DNA of 47,615 bases, from contig CAMCMB010000055.1 in the NCBI GenBank assembly GCA_945875845.1, positions 1-47,615 of the forward strand, in the 5' to 3' direction. The position numbers and the translations under genes were made by a program. The notes under the pieces were generated by a model. That model searched no databases and had not been told where the DNA came from. It saw nothing but the letters and a program-made list of their open reading frames with translations. The stretch is from Pirellula staleyi DSM 6068 (lineage in GTDB: Bacteria > Planctomycetota > Planctomycetia > Pirellulales > Pirellulaceae). How positions within the stretch are numbered: the stretch's first letter is position 1; the number at the start of each line of letters is the position of its first letter. Shown in pieces: positions 25,291 through 37,093 of this stretch.

Positions 25291-26700
25291 CTATTGCCAA
25301 ACGCGTTCGTCGTTCGTCCAAGAGGCACCCGATTCTAGAGCGCTCGCGATCGAATCGTTTACCTTCAACTTGCTGACGACTTGCCACGAATCAACCATGA
25401 CACCACCGCTTGCCGTCACAACCCAGCCTTGAACGGTTTGGATGAAACTGCATTGAGGATCGAGGGACTTTGCTACCTCGCACTTTGCAAGTTCCACTTT
25501 GGAAGTTTCGCCTACGATTGCAGAAAGATCACAATTGGCGAGTCCTTGCAGTTCCTGCGATTGAATCAAAGCGGCAACGATACACAAATCCATTGCGTTG
25601 CGCAATTCACCAAAAACAGGATCTTTGACTGCCAACTCGTCCATCTTCTTTGTGAACACTTCCGCCCATTTGCGAGCCAAGCCATCGACTTTACCCGTTT
25701 GCTTAAATGTCCCTTCGGCGGTCACTTGATCTTGCTCGGTCAATGTTTTGATACCTGGGCCACTAATCTTCCATGCTTTGCGATCAGCGCTGTGTTCCAG
25801 TGCCGAGTAATCGCAAGCCATCCACCAACGCGATTGAAGCTGGGACATACTGGATTTGTTGGCAATCATCTCAACGTAGCTAGGCAATCCCTTGACTGGC
25901 GCTTGGGCCAAGTTCATTCCGTACAGTTTCATGCGGTAATCCGCAGCCAGAATAACGCGGGCCATGTGGCTGTCTGGAGCAAGACCTTCCAGTTTGACCT
26001 GTTGGGGGCCAAAAGCTTGCATCATGGCAGGCTCCAAAGACTTTGGGTTCACGTTGGGCGACAACGCTTGTTTCAGCAATCGCTCAAGGTTTCTGACCCC
26101 TTCTTCGGTAGGTTCGATCGAAACCGAGATGCCTGTCGCACGGGCTTTGTTGACCGTCTGCAGTGCACACAACAAGTCATCGAGGTAAACGACTGGGCGT
26201 CCACTCTTGGTTCCAACCACGGAACCGTTGACTCCGACAGTCCAGGGCTCGGCAGGGCCGGCAAGGACGATGTCTTGCCTCTCGGGATAGACGAAAACGT
26301 TTTCAATGCGAGTCAGCCCCCCGAGGAACAGCACTTCTTCGGGCAACGGTTTCTTTTGTTCGATGCTCGCGAGTATGGTTTTTTGGAGATTCTTTAACGA
26401 AATGAGTCGTCGTTCGGCGGGCTGGTTGAGTTGTCCCTGAGGTCCGATCAATTGAGCGCGCATTTCGGACAATGCCAAAGTTTGATCCTCTTGTGTCGCA
26501 GTACGCAGCACCCCCTCTGGCGAAATACTGACTCCACCCACGACTCGAATATTGCCAAATCCACCACCAAATTGAGCTTGAACGGAAGAAGTCCATGGGC
26601 TCGCGGACAGGATGCCGGTAGCAACAATCAAGCCGATCGATAGTTTCAGTCGGGCACAGCGCACCGCCATTCCACGCAAACTCAAACCTCGAAAACACAT
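25291..26700 (-). CDS. DUF1598-type secreted planctomycete protein
   Basis: 469 residues from ATG 26700, which has a CGGAG motif about nine bases upstream. A signal peptide or membrane anchor follows (about 15-42, ending SVQAQ). The mature protein has GNIRVVGGVSISPEGVLR, LPEEVLFLGGLTRIENVFVYPERQDIVLAGPAE, and GRPVVYLDDLLCALQ, the pattern of the planctomycete-specific DUF1598 family. Function is unknown. The body contains a QPAERRLISLKNLQKTI helix and a C-terminal VQGWVVTASGGVMVDSW segment. Confidence 0.8.
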   Translation of the reverse strand: MCFRGLSLRGMAVRCARLKLSIGLIVATGILSASPWTSSVQAQFGGGFGNIRVVGGVSISPEGVLRTATQEDQTLALSEMRAQLIGPQGQLNQPAERRLISLKNLQKTILASIEQKKPLPEEVLFLGGLTRIENVFVYPERQDIVLAGPAEPWTVGVNGSVVGTKSGRPVVYLDDLLCALQTVNKARATGISVSIEPTEEGVRNLERLLKQALSPNVNPKSLEPAMMQAFGPQQVKLEGLAPDSHMARVILAADYRMKLYGMNLAQAPVKGLPSYVEMIANKSSMSQLQSRWWMACDYSALEHSADRKAWKISGPGIKTLTEQDQVTAEGTFKQTGKVDGLARKWAEVFTKKMDELAVKDPVFGELRNAMDLCIVAALIQSQELQGLANCDLSAIVGETSKVELAKCEVAKSLDPQCSFIQTVQGWVVTASGGVMVDSWQVVSKLKVNDSIASALESGASWTNDERVWQ

Positions 26701-26880
26701 AATCGAAACTCCGGAAGAAAGAGGTGACAAATTTTTCTGATGAGGAACAATGAATAGATGGAAGGATCGATCCATTTCAAAGGTATCCTATTGTGGCGCG
26801 AGTCGACCCAGTTGTGCCAGCGTCGAAGCCCCCAAAAAACCAAAATACTCCTTTACTAGAGTAATTTCAGTAACCTATCG

Positions 26881-28938
26881 ATGCAACCAAACAATTTGTC
26901 CGCATACCTGATTATTCGGCAAGGATACCGTTGGACGGATGTTTTTCGCCTGGAATCGGGCCGTCCCTTGATCATTGGCCGGGCGTCCTCCAACGAAATC
27001 CCGGTCGCGGACGAGCGATCCAGTCGTCGGCACGCCGAGGTTTTTTTCGAAGAGGGATCTTGGAAAGTTCGCGATTTGGGCTCTCGGAATGGCACTTACG
27101 TGGACGGCCAGCGGATTTCGGAAGCAAAATTGTTGGCTGCGGGCAACCAAATCACGGTGGCAGCGTGTCGACTCACCTTCGCTTATTCGCTCGACGAGGT
27201 CGTCCCGCCCCTCGAATGGGATGAAACGGCTCCTCAAACCACACAACACACTCAAGGTGAGATTCCAGCCATCACCTACCGGCAGTCCAAATCGTCCATT
27301 CTGGATCCTGCGTCGCTTCAACTGGACATCAAGTCCCCTAGCAATTCCGTGCCGGTGCCCCATCGCGCTTTTCCAACCGTTGCCACTGAGCTTTTGCAAT
27401 TGGCATTTGAGGTCGCACGCGAACCCAATATTCAGTCCGCCTGCGAACTGGCTTTAAATCGACTCATGCAATCCACCGGTTGCAAGACGGGAGGGGTTCT
27501 CAAACTAGAACCATCTGCGGACGAAAAGGACCAACCTAGTCCGACCGGCCTCCCAGGCTGTGTGGTTCTCGCGGCACTTCAACGCAACGGCAAAGCCTAC
27601 CATCCCGTCGCCGAGCCGTTGATTGCGAATGTACTCAGGGATAACACGGCCATCTTGGCGCACAACGTTCATGCCGACTCGCATCTCGTCGGCGGACAAC
27701 CCGCCAGTGCCAACGCGATGTCGTCGCAAGCCAGCCATGTGATGACGACGACCAGTGTGATTGTCGCACCGATGCGCATCGGTGAGCAAATCATTGGCAT
27801 GATTCATTTGTATTCTCGACTGGGTGAATCGGATTTAACTCCGGAGCACTTAGAAATTACTTTGGCTGTTGCCGATGTTTTGGCGGTCTCGATCGACAAT
27901 TTAACGCGCCAGCAAACGCTCGAAGTGAAACTCAAATCGTCGCGCAGCCGGATCGTGGAACTGGAGCTACAGCTCGGTCAATCCGCCGAATGGATTGGCC
28001 CGTCCGCGGCGCTTCGCCAAGTTCGCGACCAAGCCCAACGCGTTGGCCCAACCCATGCAACGATCCTAATTCGCGGCGAAAGCGGTGCAGGCAAAGAACT
28101 CGTGGCTCGCGCCATTCATGACTTCAGTCAACGTGCAAACGGACCGTTCGTGGCGATCAACTGTGCGGCTCTCACGTCAACCTTGCTGGAGAGCGAACTG
28201 TTCGGTCATGAGAAAGGTTCCTTCACAGGTGCCGTCGAACGCAAGATCGGGAAATTCGAGCAGGCCCATGGCGGTACGATCATGCTTGATGAACTGGGTG
28301 AAATGAGCTTGGAGATCCAGGCCAAATTCTTGCGAGTGCTGGAGGGCAAAGCCTTTGAACGGGTAGGTGGTAACAAGCCGATCCAAGTGGACGTACGAGT
28401 CATTGCCGCAACCAATCGCGATCTGGAGCAAGCCGTTCGCGAAGGCCAATTTCGGTCGGACTTGTATTTCCGTTTGCGAGTCATTGAGCTCCGAGTTCCT
28501 GCCTTGCGACAACGCACAGAAGATATCCTCCCGCTAGCGGAATACTTTCTTGCCCAATTCCGTTCGAAGTCGGGACATGGGCCATCCGGATTTACGGAAC
28601 AAGCCCAACTGGCCATGCAAAAGTATCACTGGCCTGGCAACGTTCGCGAATTGCGGAACAGTGTCGAGCGAGCCTATGTGCTGGCGACCGGTCCACTGGC
28701 CGGCCCCGAGGATTTGGCTCTCTCGTATTTGCAAGTGCCAGGCCAGGAGTCGCCGAAGCCCGCTGTGCCAACGAGCGACACCTATCAAGAAAAGACGATT
28801 GATGCGTTGGAGCAAGAGCACATCGAGGCCACGCTCGAGTACACCAACGGCCAAAAGAATCGCGCAGCCGCTATCCTTGGGATTGAACGTTCAACGCTCG
28901 ATCGAAAAATAAAGAGATTTCAAGGCCCCCTAGGTTGA
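26881..28938 (+). CDS. FHA-GAF-AAA+ enhancer-binding regulator (sigma-54 activator family)
   Basis: 685 residues. Residues about 10-100 are an FHA domain ([32 protein letters not shown]) that binds phosphothreonine. About 160-330 is GAF-like. About 375-600 is the AAA+ domain: Walker A GESGAGKE near 398, [13 protein letters not shown] near 446, [10 protein letters not shown] near 464 and the arginine-finger region [11 protein letters not shown]. The C-terminus has a Fis-type helix-turn-helix ([21 protein letters not shown]). The sigma-54 contact loop reads GSFTGA instead of the common GAFTGA. Activity would be driven by Ser/Thr phosphorylation via the FHA domain rather than by a histidine kinase. 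It is monocistronic. Confidence 0.92.
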   Translation: MQPNNLSAYLIIRQGYRWTDVFRLESGRPLIIGRASSNEIPVADERSSRRHAEVFFEEGSWKVRDLGSRNGTYVDGQRISEAKLLAAGNQITVAACRLTFAYSLDEVVPPLEWDETAPQTTQHTQGEIPAITYRQSKSSILDPASLQLDIKSPSNSVPVPHRAFPTVATELLQLAFEVAREPNIQSACELALNRLMQSTGCKTGGVLKLEPSADEKDQPSPTGLPGCVVLAALQRNGKAYHPVAEPLIANVLRDNTAILAHNVHADSHLVGGQPASANAMSSQASHVMTTTSVIVAPMRIGEQIIGMIHLYSRLGESDLTPEHLEITLAVADVLAVSIDNLTRQQTLEVKLKSSRSRIVELELQLGQSAEWIGPSAALRQVRDQAQRVGPTHATILIRGESGAGKELVARAIHDFSQRANGPFVAINCAALTSTLLESELFGHEKGSFTGAVERKIGKFEQAHGGTIMLDELGEMSLEIQAKFLRVLEGKAFERVGGNKPIQVDVRVIAATNRDLEQAVREGQFRSDLYFRLRVIELRVPALRQRTEDILPLAEYFLAQFRSKSGHGPSGFTEQAQLAMQKYHWPGNVRELRNSVERAYVLATGPLAGPEDLALSYLQVPGQESPKPAVPTSDTYQEKTIDALEQEHIEATLEYTNGQKNRAAAILGIERSTLDRKIKRFQGPLG

Positions 28939-28941
28939 TAA

Positions 28942-29430
28942 ACTCACTTATACTCGGGTTGCACCCTTTCTTTTAGAACGCAGGACGAACCGATTACGTT
29001 CAAACTCGATAATGCAAGAGCAATCAATGCGATCGAGCTGATCTTGCGCCCGCTCCAACTTACTTACGAGGTTGGCAACGAAGTGATGATGATTCCCTCG
29101 AAACAATTGGAGGCTAATATTACTAGGTATTACGATTTGAGTACCATCTTGCCAGACAACAGTCTGTCCGGCGAGATCGTCGAGCTGATCCAAGAGATGG
29201 TGGCAAGCGATAGCTGGCAAGTTGCGGGTGGGGACTATCATTTGCGCATGCTAGGTTCCATCCTTGTCGTAAACGCCCCCGACGAAACACAGCTCGCAAT
29301 CACGGAACTCCTTCGTGCCATTGCCAAGCAACCCAAGAGTAACATGAAGCCTCGAGTTCCGCCCAAAGCCGTGCATCAACCCTTGGGCATGGGAGGTGGC
29401 GTGGGCGGTGGCGTGGGGTGTATTTTCTAA
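28942..29430 (+). pseudogene. C-terminal fragment of a secretin/STN-type planctomycete protein
   Basis: The frame is open from the codon after TAA at 28939 to the stop at 29430, but the first usable start codon (TTG at 29044) lies inside the conserved part. The sequence ITFKLDNARAINAIELIL followed by PLQLTYEVGNEVMMIPSK is an STN-like repeat. It is followed by TRYYDLSTILP, ELIQEMVASDSWQVAGG and LVVNAPDETQLAITELLRAI, as in large planctomycete proteins with GspD-like N-domains. Since similarity begins before any start codon, it looks like a 5'-truncated copy. It ends in a Gly/Val-rich tail. Confidence 0.55.
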
Positions 29431-29448
29431 TTCAAAAACTGCACAGCT

Positions 29449-29529
29449 CGTATCGGAATAGCGCAAGCTGCCGGTGAGGATTCACAATCACTTCGGAATT
29501 CACCGGGCGGCTCGCGCCGCTCCGCTACG
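29449..29529. repeat. Family C palindromic repeat, copy 2
   Basis: CGTATCGGAATAGCGCAAGC, then TGCCGGTGAGGATTC, a short middle, and ATTCACCGGGCGGCTCGCGC followed by CGCTCCGCTACG. It is in the opposite orientation to the copies at 22317 and 36946. It fills the gap between the STN fragment and the ABC ATPase gene (both ends converge here) and may serve as a bidirectional terminator. Confidence 0.8.
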
Positions 29530-29555
29530 AGCCCAGAGGCATTCGTTTCCAGCCA

Positions 29556-30482
29556 CTACGCGACTAAGCCTTTGGTCACTAGCATGAATACGTCCTCAAG
29601 CGTTGGGTCTTTATCGCTAAACGATCGCATCTTGACTCCTCCAGCAACCAACTGCTCCAACAGCTTGGCGAGTCCCTCGTCGTCGGTTTCCAATTCCACG
29701 GTGGCTCGATTGCCGTCGATATCGATACCTCGCATTGCCGGATCGCTTCGCAAGATCGATATGCCCGCATCCTGATTCGCGATGAACTTGATCTCGACAA
29801 TGCGATTGCGGCGAATCTTGCGATAAACCGAATCGATTGGGCCGTGCATCAGCAATTGGCCTCGTTCGATAATTCCAATCGATGTGCAGCAGTCCGCTAA
29901 CTCCGACAAAATGTGGCTGCTGATCAAAATCGTCTTACCCATGCGTCGCAGCTCTTTCAGCAATGCCTTGACCTCGATTCGAGCTCTCGGGTCGAGTCCG
30001 CTCGTGGGTTCATCGAGAATAAGAACGGGTGGATCGTGCACTAGCGTCTTGGCCAAACACAATCGCTGTTTCATACCGCGAGACAGGCCGTTTACAAAGT
30101 CATCGCGTTTGTGCGTTAGGTCGAGCAATTCCAGAACGTCCCCAATCACTTGCTTGCGCTGCGACCGACCGATTTTGTAGGCAACCGCAAAGAAGTCCAA
30201 AAACTCCCAGACCTTCATTCCGTCGTAGACACCGAAGTCATCGGGCATGTAGCCGATATTACGTCGAACATCCATGGGGTTCTTGTTGACACTGAAACCG
30301 TTGACACTCCCGTCGCCGCGTGTGGGTTTGAGGAGAGTCGCGAGGAATCGAATCGAAGTGCTCTTGCCTGCCCCGTTTGGACCAATGAACCCAAACAGCT
30401 CGCCTTTCTCAATTTTCAATGAAACATTTTGAACGGCAGTGAAGTCACCGTAGTCCTTGCCAAAGTCATTCAGCTCAATCAT
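29556..30482 (-). CDS. ABC transporter ATPase (export type), no permease adjacent
   Basis: 308 residues from ATG 30482; the longer frame has no signal or homology before this methionine. Walker A GPNGAGKST, Q-loop YMPDDFGVYDGM, signature LSRGMKQRLCLAKTL, Walker B LILDEPTSGLDP and H-loop LISSHIL are all present. The fold is of the CcmA/NatA type used for multidrug, Na+ or gliding-type exporters, with a C-terminal regulatory tail of about 90 residues. Its usual membrane partner would be expected directly downstream, but only repeat C and the STN fragment are there. Confidence 0.9.
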   Translation of the reverse strand: MIELNDFGKDYGDFTAVQNVSLKIEKGELFGFIGPNGAGKSTSIRFLATLLKPTRGDGSVNGFSVNKNPMDVRRNIGYMPDDFGVYDGMKVWEFLDFFAVAYKIGRSQRKQVIGDVLELLDLTHKRDDFVNGLSRGMKQRLCLAKTLVHDPPVLILDEPTSGLDPRARIEVKALLKELRRMGKTILISSHILSELADCCTSIGIIERGQLLMHGPIDSVYRKIRRNRIVEIKFIANQDAGISILRSDPAMRGIDIDGNRATVELETDDEGLAKLLEQLVAGGVKMRSFSDKDPTLEDVFMLVTKGLVA

Positions 30483-30591
30483 GTGGCGTGGGCAATGGTA
30501 GATGAGGAAAGAAAGATCATGGTAACGAGCGATGATCGGCGAGAGGTCTGTGAAAAGTTCGTTGCGAGTATTGTACACCAAGCGGGCCGCT

Positions 30592-33391
<2,800 letters not shown>

Positions 33392-33416
33392 GCTGGTGGA
33401 ATCGAACTTTCGAGGG

Positions 33417-34361
33417 TTATCTGGTGGTCGCGGGAACTTCGTCGAAGAATGGGCCCGTAACGGATCTTAGTCTAGACTGTGGAAGGACCAATTCGAACCG
33501 CGATCCGGATTTTTTAGGAATGTCTATGACCCGAATCGAGCCTCGAAGTCTTCGCACAATGGATCGTACAAGGAACAATCCTAGACCGGTGCCGGGCTTG
33601 GTTCGCTCCAACTCGTTGCCTACTCGATAAAACCTGCGGAAGATTTTTTTGTGAAGATGCCTCGGTATCCCGATTCCATTGTCGGATACCAGGATGGTTG
33701 TGTTTCCGGTCTGGCTATTCACTTGAACCTTGATTTCGATTGCGGGGGGGTGACCAGCATACTTGAGAGCATTGTCGATGAGATTGCGAACCAAGATATC
33801 AATGTCGACCCGACGCGCCCACACATCGCAAGCCGGACATTCGATGCTAACGCAGTCCCGAGGAATGTGATACTGAACCACAAGTTCGTTTGTGAAGTCC
33901 TCAAGCGTTGAATCGATGGCCACCCAGATTTCAGGCTCTGGTTCATTGGAATCTTGCTGGAGGCGGGCTACATCGAGCAACTGGGTGATGAGCCGGTCCA
34001 ATCGGTCCACGTCATCCAACATCGAATGATAGAACTCTTGCCGTTGTGCTTCGTCCATGTTGCGCTTGCCGAGGGTTTGAAGAAAAAGCTTGAGAGAAGC
34101 GATTGGGCTTTTTAGTTCGTGTGTCACCGCATCGATGAAATTGCTTTGGCGTCGATTTAGGTTGATTTGTTGAATGCTCCACACGAGATACAGCACCACC
34201 CCCAACAATACGAAAACAAACATGATGGAACCGACGCTCAGCAAAATCCAGTTCGCACCAAAAATGGTGATGAGGATCCAGCCAATCGTAAGACCAACAA
34301 GCATGACAATCATTACGATCGCGAGCAGGATTGGCCATTTCAAACTCTTGCGTTCGAACAT
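33417..34361 (-). CDS. Membrane histidine kinase with minimal sensor
   Basis: 314 residues. Two closely spaced membrane segments (about 9-33 and 36-62) with almost no extracytoplasmic loop are followed directly by the H-box DAVTHELKSPIASLK with His81; no HAMP is seen. The N-box LIDNALKYA, G1 DNGIGIP and G2 GTGLGLFLV boxes are intact. The input is likely sensed in or at the membrane (intramembrane-sensing type). The ATG has GGAAGG upstream. It is the first gene of a kinase-regulator-ligA run. Confidence 0.92.
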   Translation of the reverse strand: MFERKSLKWPILLAIVMIVMLVGLTIGWILITIFGANWILLSVGSIMFVFVLLGVVLYLVWSIQQINLNRRQSNFIDAVTHELKSPIASLKLFLQTLGKRNMDEAQRQEFYHSMLDDVDRLDRLITQLLDVARLQQDSNEPEPEIWVAIDSTLEDFTNELVVQYHIPRDCVSIECPACDVWARRVDIDILVRNLIDNALKYAGHPPAIEIKVQVNSQTGNTTILVSDNGIGIPRHLHKKIFRRFYRVGNELERTKPGTGLGLFLVRSIVRRLRGSIRVIDIPKKSGSRFELVLPQSRLRSVTGPFFDEVPATTR

Positions 34362-34598
34362 CGTTTCCTTCCAAAAAATCGGTTGACCATTTTCTCGCTA
34401 TCGATTCTAAACATCCTGCAGACAAAGATATCGTGACTCCACAGGAAGTGGTGGTTTGGGCGTGCGTGGAAGCCCCCCCATTTCCTTGAAAAAAAATGGA
34501 CTTGTTTTCCAAAAACCTTAGATTTTGGTCTGATCGGGACTGCCCCTGTTCTTTCAATTGCATACAATGCTGTTTTCGATCGAATAAGTTGTACATCA
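34362..34598. promoter_or_regulatory. Divergent intergenic region
   Basis: It separates the leftward kinase operon from a rightward membrane-protein gene, so it should hold both promoters. AT-rich runs are seen around 34480-34590, but I cannot place -35/-10 boxes with confidence. Confidence 0.35.
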
Positions 34599-35096
34599 AT
34601 GGCGGAAGATGTGCCTTTAGGTACCGAAGGAATCGAGACTATGACTCCCGACACGGACAAAATACAATTTTCGAGGCAGGTATGGCAGGCGGCTTCCGAG
34701 CAGGCACATCGTTGTTTGGCCCGGCGGGAATTTTGTCCAGAACAGTCTCGAATCGAGAATTTGCGCCACGTCCACTTGGTAGAAGAGTCCGAAAGCATTT
34801 TTGGCAGGCAAATTTGGTGCTTCGAAGCCATCGGAATTGATCCGTTTGGACGACGCCATGTCTTGTACGGGGTGTTGGAATTTTCAATCCAGTATGGATT
34901 GTTGGAACCTTCGCAAACAGCCATGTTTGAGGACATTCGGGAGCGGGAGATTTTTATTCGGCAAGAAACGCAGCCCGTTTCGACACTTCCGTACTCTTAT
35001 CCGTCGACGAAATTTTGGATCTTCTCTGCTTGGTGTAGCATTTCCATTCTAACGGCCATTTGGGTTGCTGCTCTAGTCAGCTCCTTAGTAAATTAG
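34599..35096 (+). CDS. Tail-anchored protein of unknown function
   Basis: 165 residues (an internal ATG at 34641 is also possible). The first 130 residues are soluble, with many aromatic and acidic residues (RQIWCFEAIGIDPFGRRHVLYGVLEFSIQYGLLEP). The last 30 (FWIFSAWCSISILTAIWVAALVSSLV) form one C-terminal membrane helix, so the soluble part should face the cytoplasm. No family is recognised. It is divergent from the histidine kinase gene, and a family B repeat follows about 40 bases after its stop. Confidence 0.65.
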   Translation: MAEDVPLGTEGIETMTPDTDKIQFSRQVWQAASEQAHRCLARREFCPEQSRIENLRHVHLVEESESIFGRQIWCFEAIGIDPFGRRHVLYGVLEFSIQYGLLEPSQTAMFEDIREREIFIRQETQPVSTLPYSYPSTKFWIFSAWCSISILTAIWVAALVSSLVN

Positions 35097-35139
35097 TGGT
35101 TTTGAGGGTGGTTTCCAACTACCCCTCGACGTGTCAAAT

Positions 35140-35261
35140 GACACAGCCGACGAAAGTAGCAGGCACGCTCCGCCGTGCCGTTCGCAGTCAAGCATTTACC
35201 AGGATTCTAGGTGGACGGCACATGGAATGTGCCTACTACTTTGACTTTTGTCGGCTGTGAC
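35140..35261. repeat. Family B MITE-like element, copy 1
   Basis: About 122 bp with terminal inverted repeats GACACAGCCGAC and GTCGGCTGTGAC, and inner arms AAAGTAGCAGGCAC and GTGCCTACTACTTT. Flanks are TCAAAT on the left and TCAAAC on the right, a likely 6-bp target duplication with one change. Its right end touches the stop codon of the amidase gene (35262-35264, minus strand). It has no coding capacity. Confidence 0.8.
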
Positions 35262-36617
35262 TCAAACGCCCGAACTGAGAGGTGGGGCATTGGCACACAG
35301 AAGACCATCGACCTCCAATTGCGAGAGCAGTTGAAAGAGCATCTCTTCTCGTCCAGGCCATGTTGCAAATTGCAACCCAAGCGGCAATCGATTTGGGCGA
35401 TTGAAGGGTGCGGAAACGATCGGTATGCCAGCGACACTGAGTGGCTGAGTGTAAAGTCCTAGGTTCGCGCGAGCCGGGGCCGGTTTTCCATCCACCATCA
35501 TGGTGGCTTGATCGATTCGCGGCGCAACCACAGGAACTGTTGGTGCAATCAAAATATCGAATCGCTCGAAAAGCTCCCGGACTTTCTCGCGATAGACCTT
35601 TCGAAATGCAATCGCCTTCAAATAGTTTCCTGCTGGCAACATTGCTCCAGCCAAAAGCCGATCGCGTACCGCTGGATCGTAATCCATTGCCTGGCGACGC
35701 AGCGATTCAAGATGAAATGCACCCCCTTGGGCTGCTGTCATTAAATGCGACGCGGATCGGGCCGCCTCCGCCTCAGGCATCTTGGCCACAGCATGCGATC
35801 CCAGATGATTCATGACCGCATCAACGGCTTGCAAGGCCTCTGGGTCAGCATTGCGTTCAAACCAGCCATCCAGTCGAGCGACTCGTGGCTGACGGTCACT
35901 TGAGAATCGCTTGGAATCGGACAGCACGTCGTATATCAAAACAAGCTCAGCCAAAGAGCGAGCGAAGGGACCAACCGTATCGAGAATCTCGACGAATGGA
36001 AAAACACCGTTCATGGGTATGGCGTTATCTGCAGGACGTATCCCCCAAATTCCACACAGGGACGCCGGTACGCGTATCGATCCGTTGGTATCGGACCCTA
36101 ATGCGAGTGGTACTAGGCCAGCGGCGACTGCTGCAGCCGATCCACCCGACGACCCACCCGCCAAGCGGGACGGATCGTGCGGGTTGCGAGTCGGTCCGAA
36201 ATGCGCGTTCACCGTTGCGAACCCGTATGCGTACTCATCCATATTGAGGGTGCCGATGAGAATGGCTCCGGCACGTTTTAGTCGAGCGACGACTTCCGCA
36301 TCGGACTTGGGGGGCGGTGCATTGAGTCGCATTTTAGCCCCAGCCGTCGTTGGGATTCCTGAAATATCAAATAGGTCTTTGGCTCCAAACGGAACGCCCG
36401 CCAATGGGCCTGGGTCAACTCCATCCCTGACTTTTTGATCAATGACCTCAGCTGCCTTGCGGGCCGTTTCCGCGAGAACACGCGTAAAGCAATTGAACGA
36501 GGCGTTTCGAAGCTGGATATCCGCCAATACCTCTTCGACGATACGTTGAGCGCTTATTGCTCCACATCGCACTTTCTCGGCGACCACAATGGCAGACGCG
36601 TCGGCTCCAAGAGTCAT
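35262..36617 (-). CDS. atzE: AtzE-type amidase (amidase signature family)
   Basis: 451 residues from ATG 36617, which shares a base with the previous stop (TGATG). The Ser-cisSer-Lys triad is visible: GAKDLFD with the Lys, GGSSGGSAAAV with the cis-Ser, and SDTNGSIRVPAS with the nucleophile Ser. NMDEYAYGFATVNAHFGPTRNPHD is typical of AtzE/GatA-like enzymes. With the small AtzG-like protein encoded just upstream it most resembles the AtzE-AtzG pair, which hydrolyses 1-carboxybiuret in s-triazine and related nitrogen catabolism. A plain GatA-like or other amidase remains possible. The stop is immediately next to a family B repeat. Confidence 0.85.
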   Translation of the reverse strand: MTLGADASAIVVAEKVRCGAISAQRIVEEVLADIQLRNASFNCFTRVLAETARKAAEVIDQKVRDGVDPGPLAGVPFGAKDLFDISGIPTTAGAKMRLNAPPPKSDAEVVARLKRAGAILIGTLNMDEYAYGFATVNAHFGPTRNPHDPSRLAGGSSGGSAAAVAAGLVPLALGSDTNGSIRVPASLCGIWGIRPADNAIPMNGVFPFVEILDTVGPFARSLAELVLIYDVLSDSKRFSSDRQPRVARLDGWFERNADPEALQAVDAVMNHLGSHAVAKMPEAEAARSASHLMTAAQGGAFHLESLRRQAMDYDPAVRDRLLAGAMLPAGNYLKAIAFRKVYREKVRELFERFDILIAPTVPVVAPRIDQATMMVDGKPAPARANLGLYTQPLSVAGIPIVSAPFNRPNRLPLGLQFATWPGREEMLFQLLSQLEVDGLLCANAPPLSSGV

Positions 36618-36799
36618 CAAACGAGTTCCTCGTCTTGGATCGTTCCGATTTCCATTTGCACGACGTATGCGTCGAGGATTCGAGCGTGAGTTCGGAGCAA
36701 TTCGAGGCTGGTCTCAATCCCGGTAACACACGCTTCCGGGATACGAAGATCCAGCAACTTGGAGGCATCGATTTGGAAGGATTTTGGGTCGCTTTGCAT
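36617..36799 (-). CDS. atzG: AtzG-like small subunit (DUF4089 type)
   Basis: 60 residues. The helical pattern LLDLRIPEACVTGIETSLELLRTHARIL followed by a short acidic end resembles AtzG/DUF4089 proteins, which look like GatC and wrap around the amidase AtzE. It starts at ATG 36799; its stop overlaps the amidase start, as expected for a two-subunit enzyme. Being short, its assignment rests mainly on this arrangement. Confidence 0.7.
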   Translation of the reverse strand: MQSDPKSFQIDASKLLDLRIPEACVTGIETSLELLRTHARILDAYVVQMEIGTIQDEELV

Positions 36800-36872
36800 T
36801 GCGGAAAACTCGCGATGGAGGCGTTCGAAGCGTTTTGTGGGCTAGCCCGGATGATTCAGGGGGGGGCATGAT

Positions 36873-36903
36873 CAGCCGAAAGGCGCTAGCCTCCGGTTAT
36901 GAC
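36873..36903. repeat. Short palindromic unit around GGCGCTAGCC
   Basis: CAGCCGAAAGGCGCTAGCCT followed by CCGGTTAT. It is the reverse complement of a unit seen near 39425-39452 (AACCGGACGCTAGCGCGTTC then CGGCTGA). Units of this kind are scattered in Pirellulaceae genomes, to my knowledge. Confidence 0.6.
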
Positions 36904-36919
36904 GGATTAGACAACCGTG

Positions 36920-37079
36920 GGCTATCGCCCAATGGCACTCACTTTCGGTTCGAACCAATGTTTTCGTAGCGGAGCGGCGCGAGCCGCCCGGTGAATATCC
37001 AAGTGATTTGCCTACGGTCACCGGACAGCTTGCGCTGTTCCGCTACAAAGTGAGTGCCATTTGGCTATCGCCCAATGGC
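36920..37079. repeat. Family C palindromic repeat, copy 3, inside longer inverted arms and direct repeats
   Basis: The core (36946-37046) is GGTTCGAACC, then GTAGCGGAGCGGCGCGAGCC, and the opposite arm ending CTGTTCCGCTAC. Outside it lie complementary arms ATGGCACTCACTTT (36932) and AAAGTGAGTGCCAT (37047-37060), and outside those a 17-bp direct repeat GGCTATCGCCCAATGGC at 36920-36936 and 37063-37079. The direct repeats look like the result of an insertion into a pre-existing unit. Confidence 0.8.
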
Positions 37080-37093
37080 TAATGAAGGAAAAT

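Noticed and set aside
25381-26397. 338-codon + strand frame
   Set aside because: It is antisense to the DUF1598-type gene, which has a signal peptide and family motifs; this frame has neither.
36948-36957. tRNA T-loop-like GGTTCGAACC
   Set aside because: It is part of the family C repeat (also at 22317), with no acceptor or anticodon stem around it.
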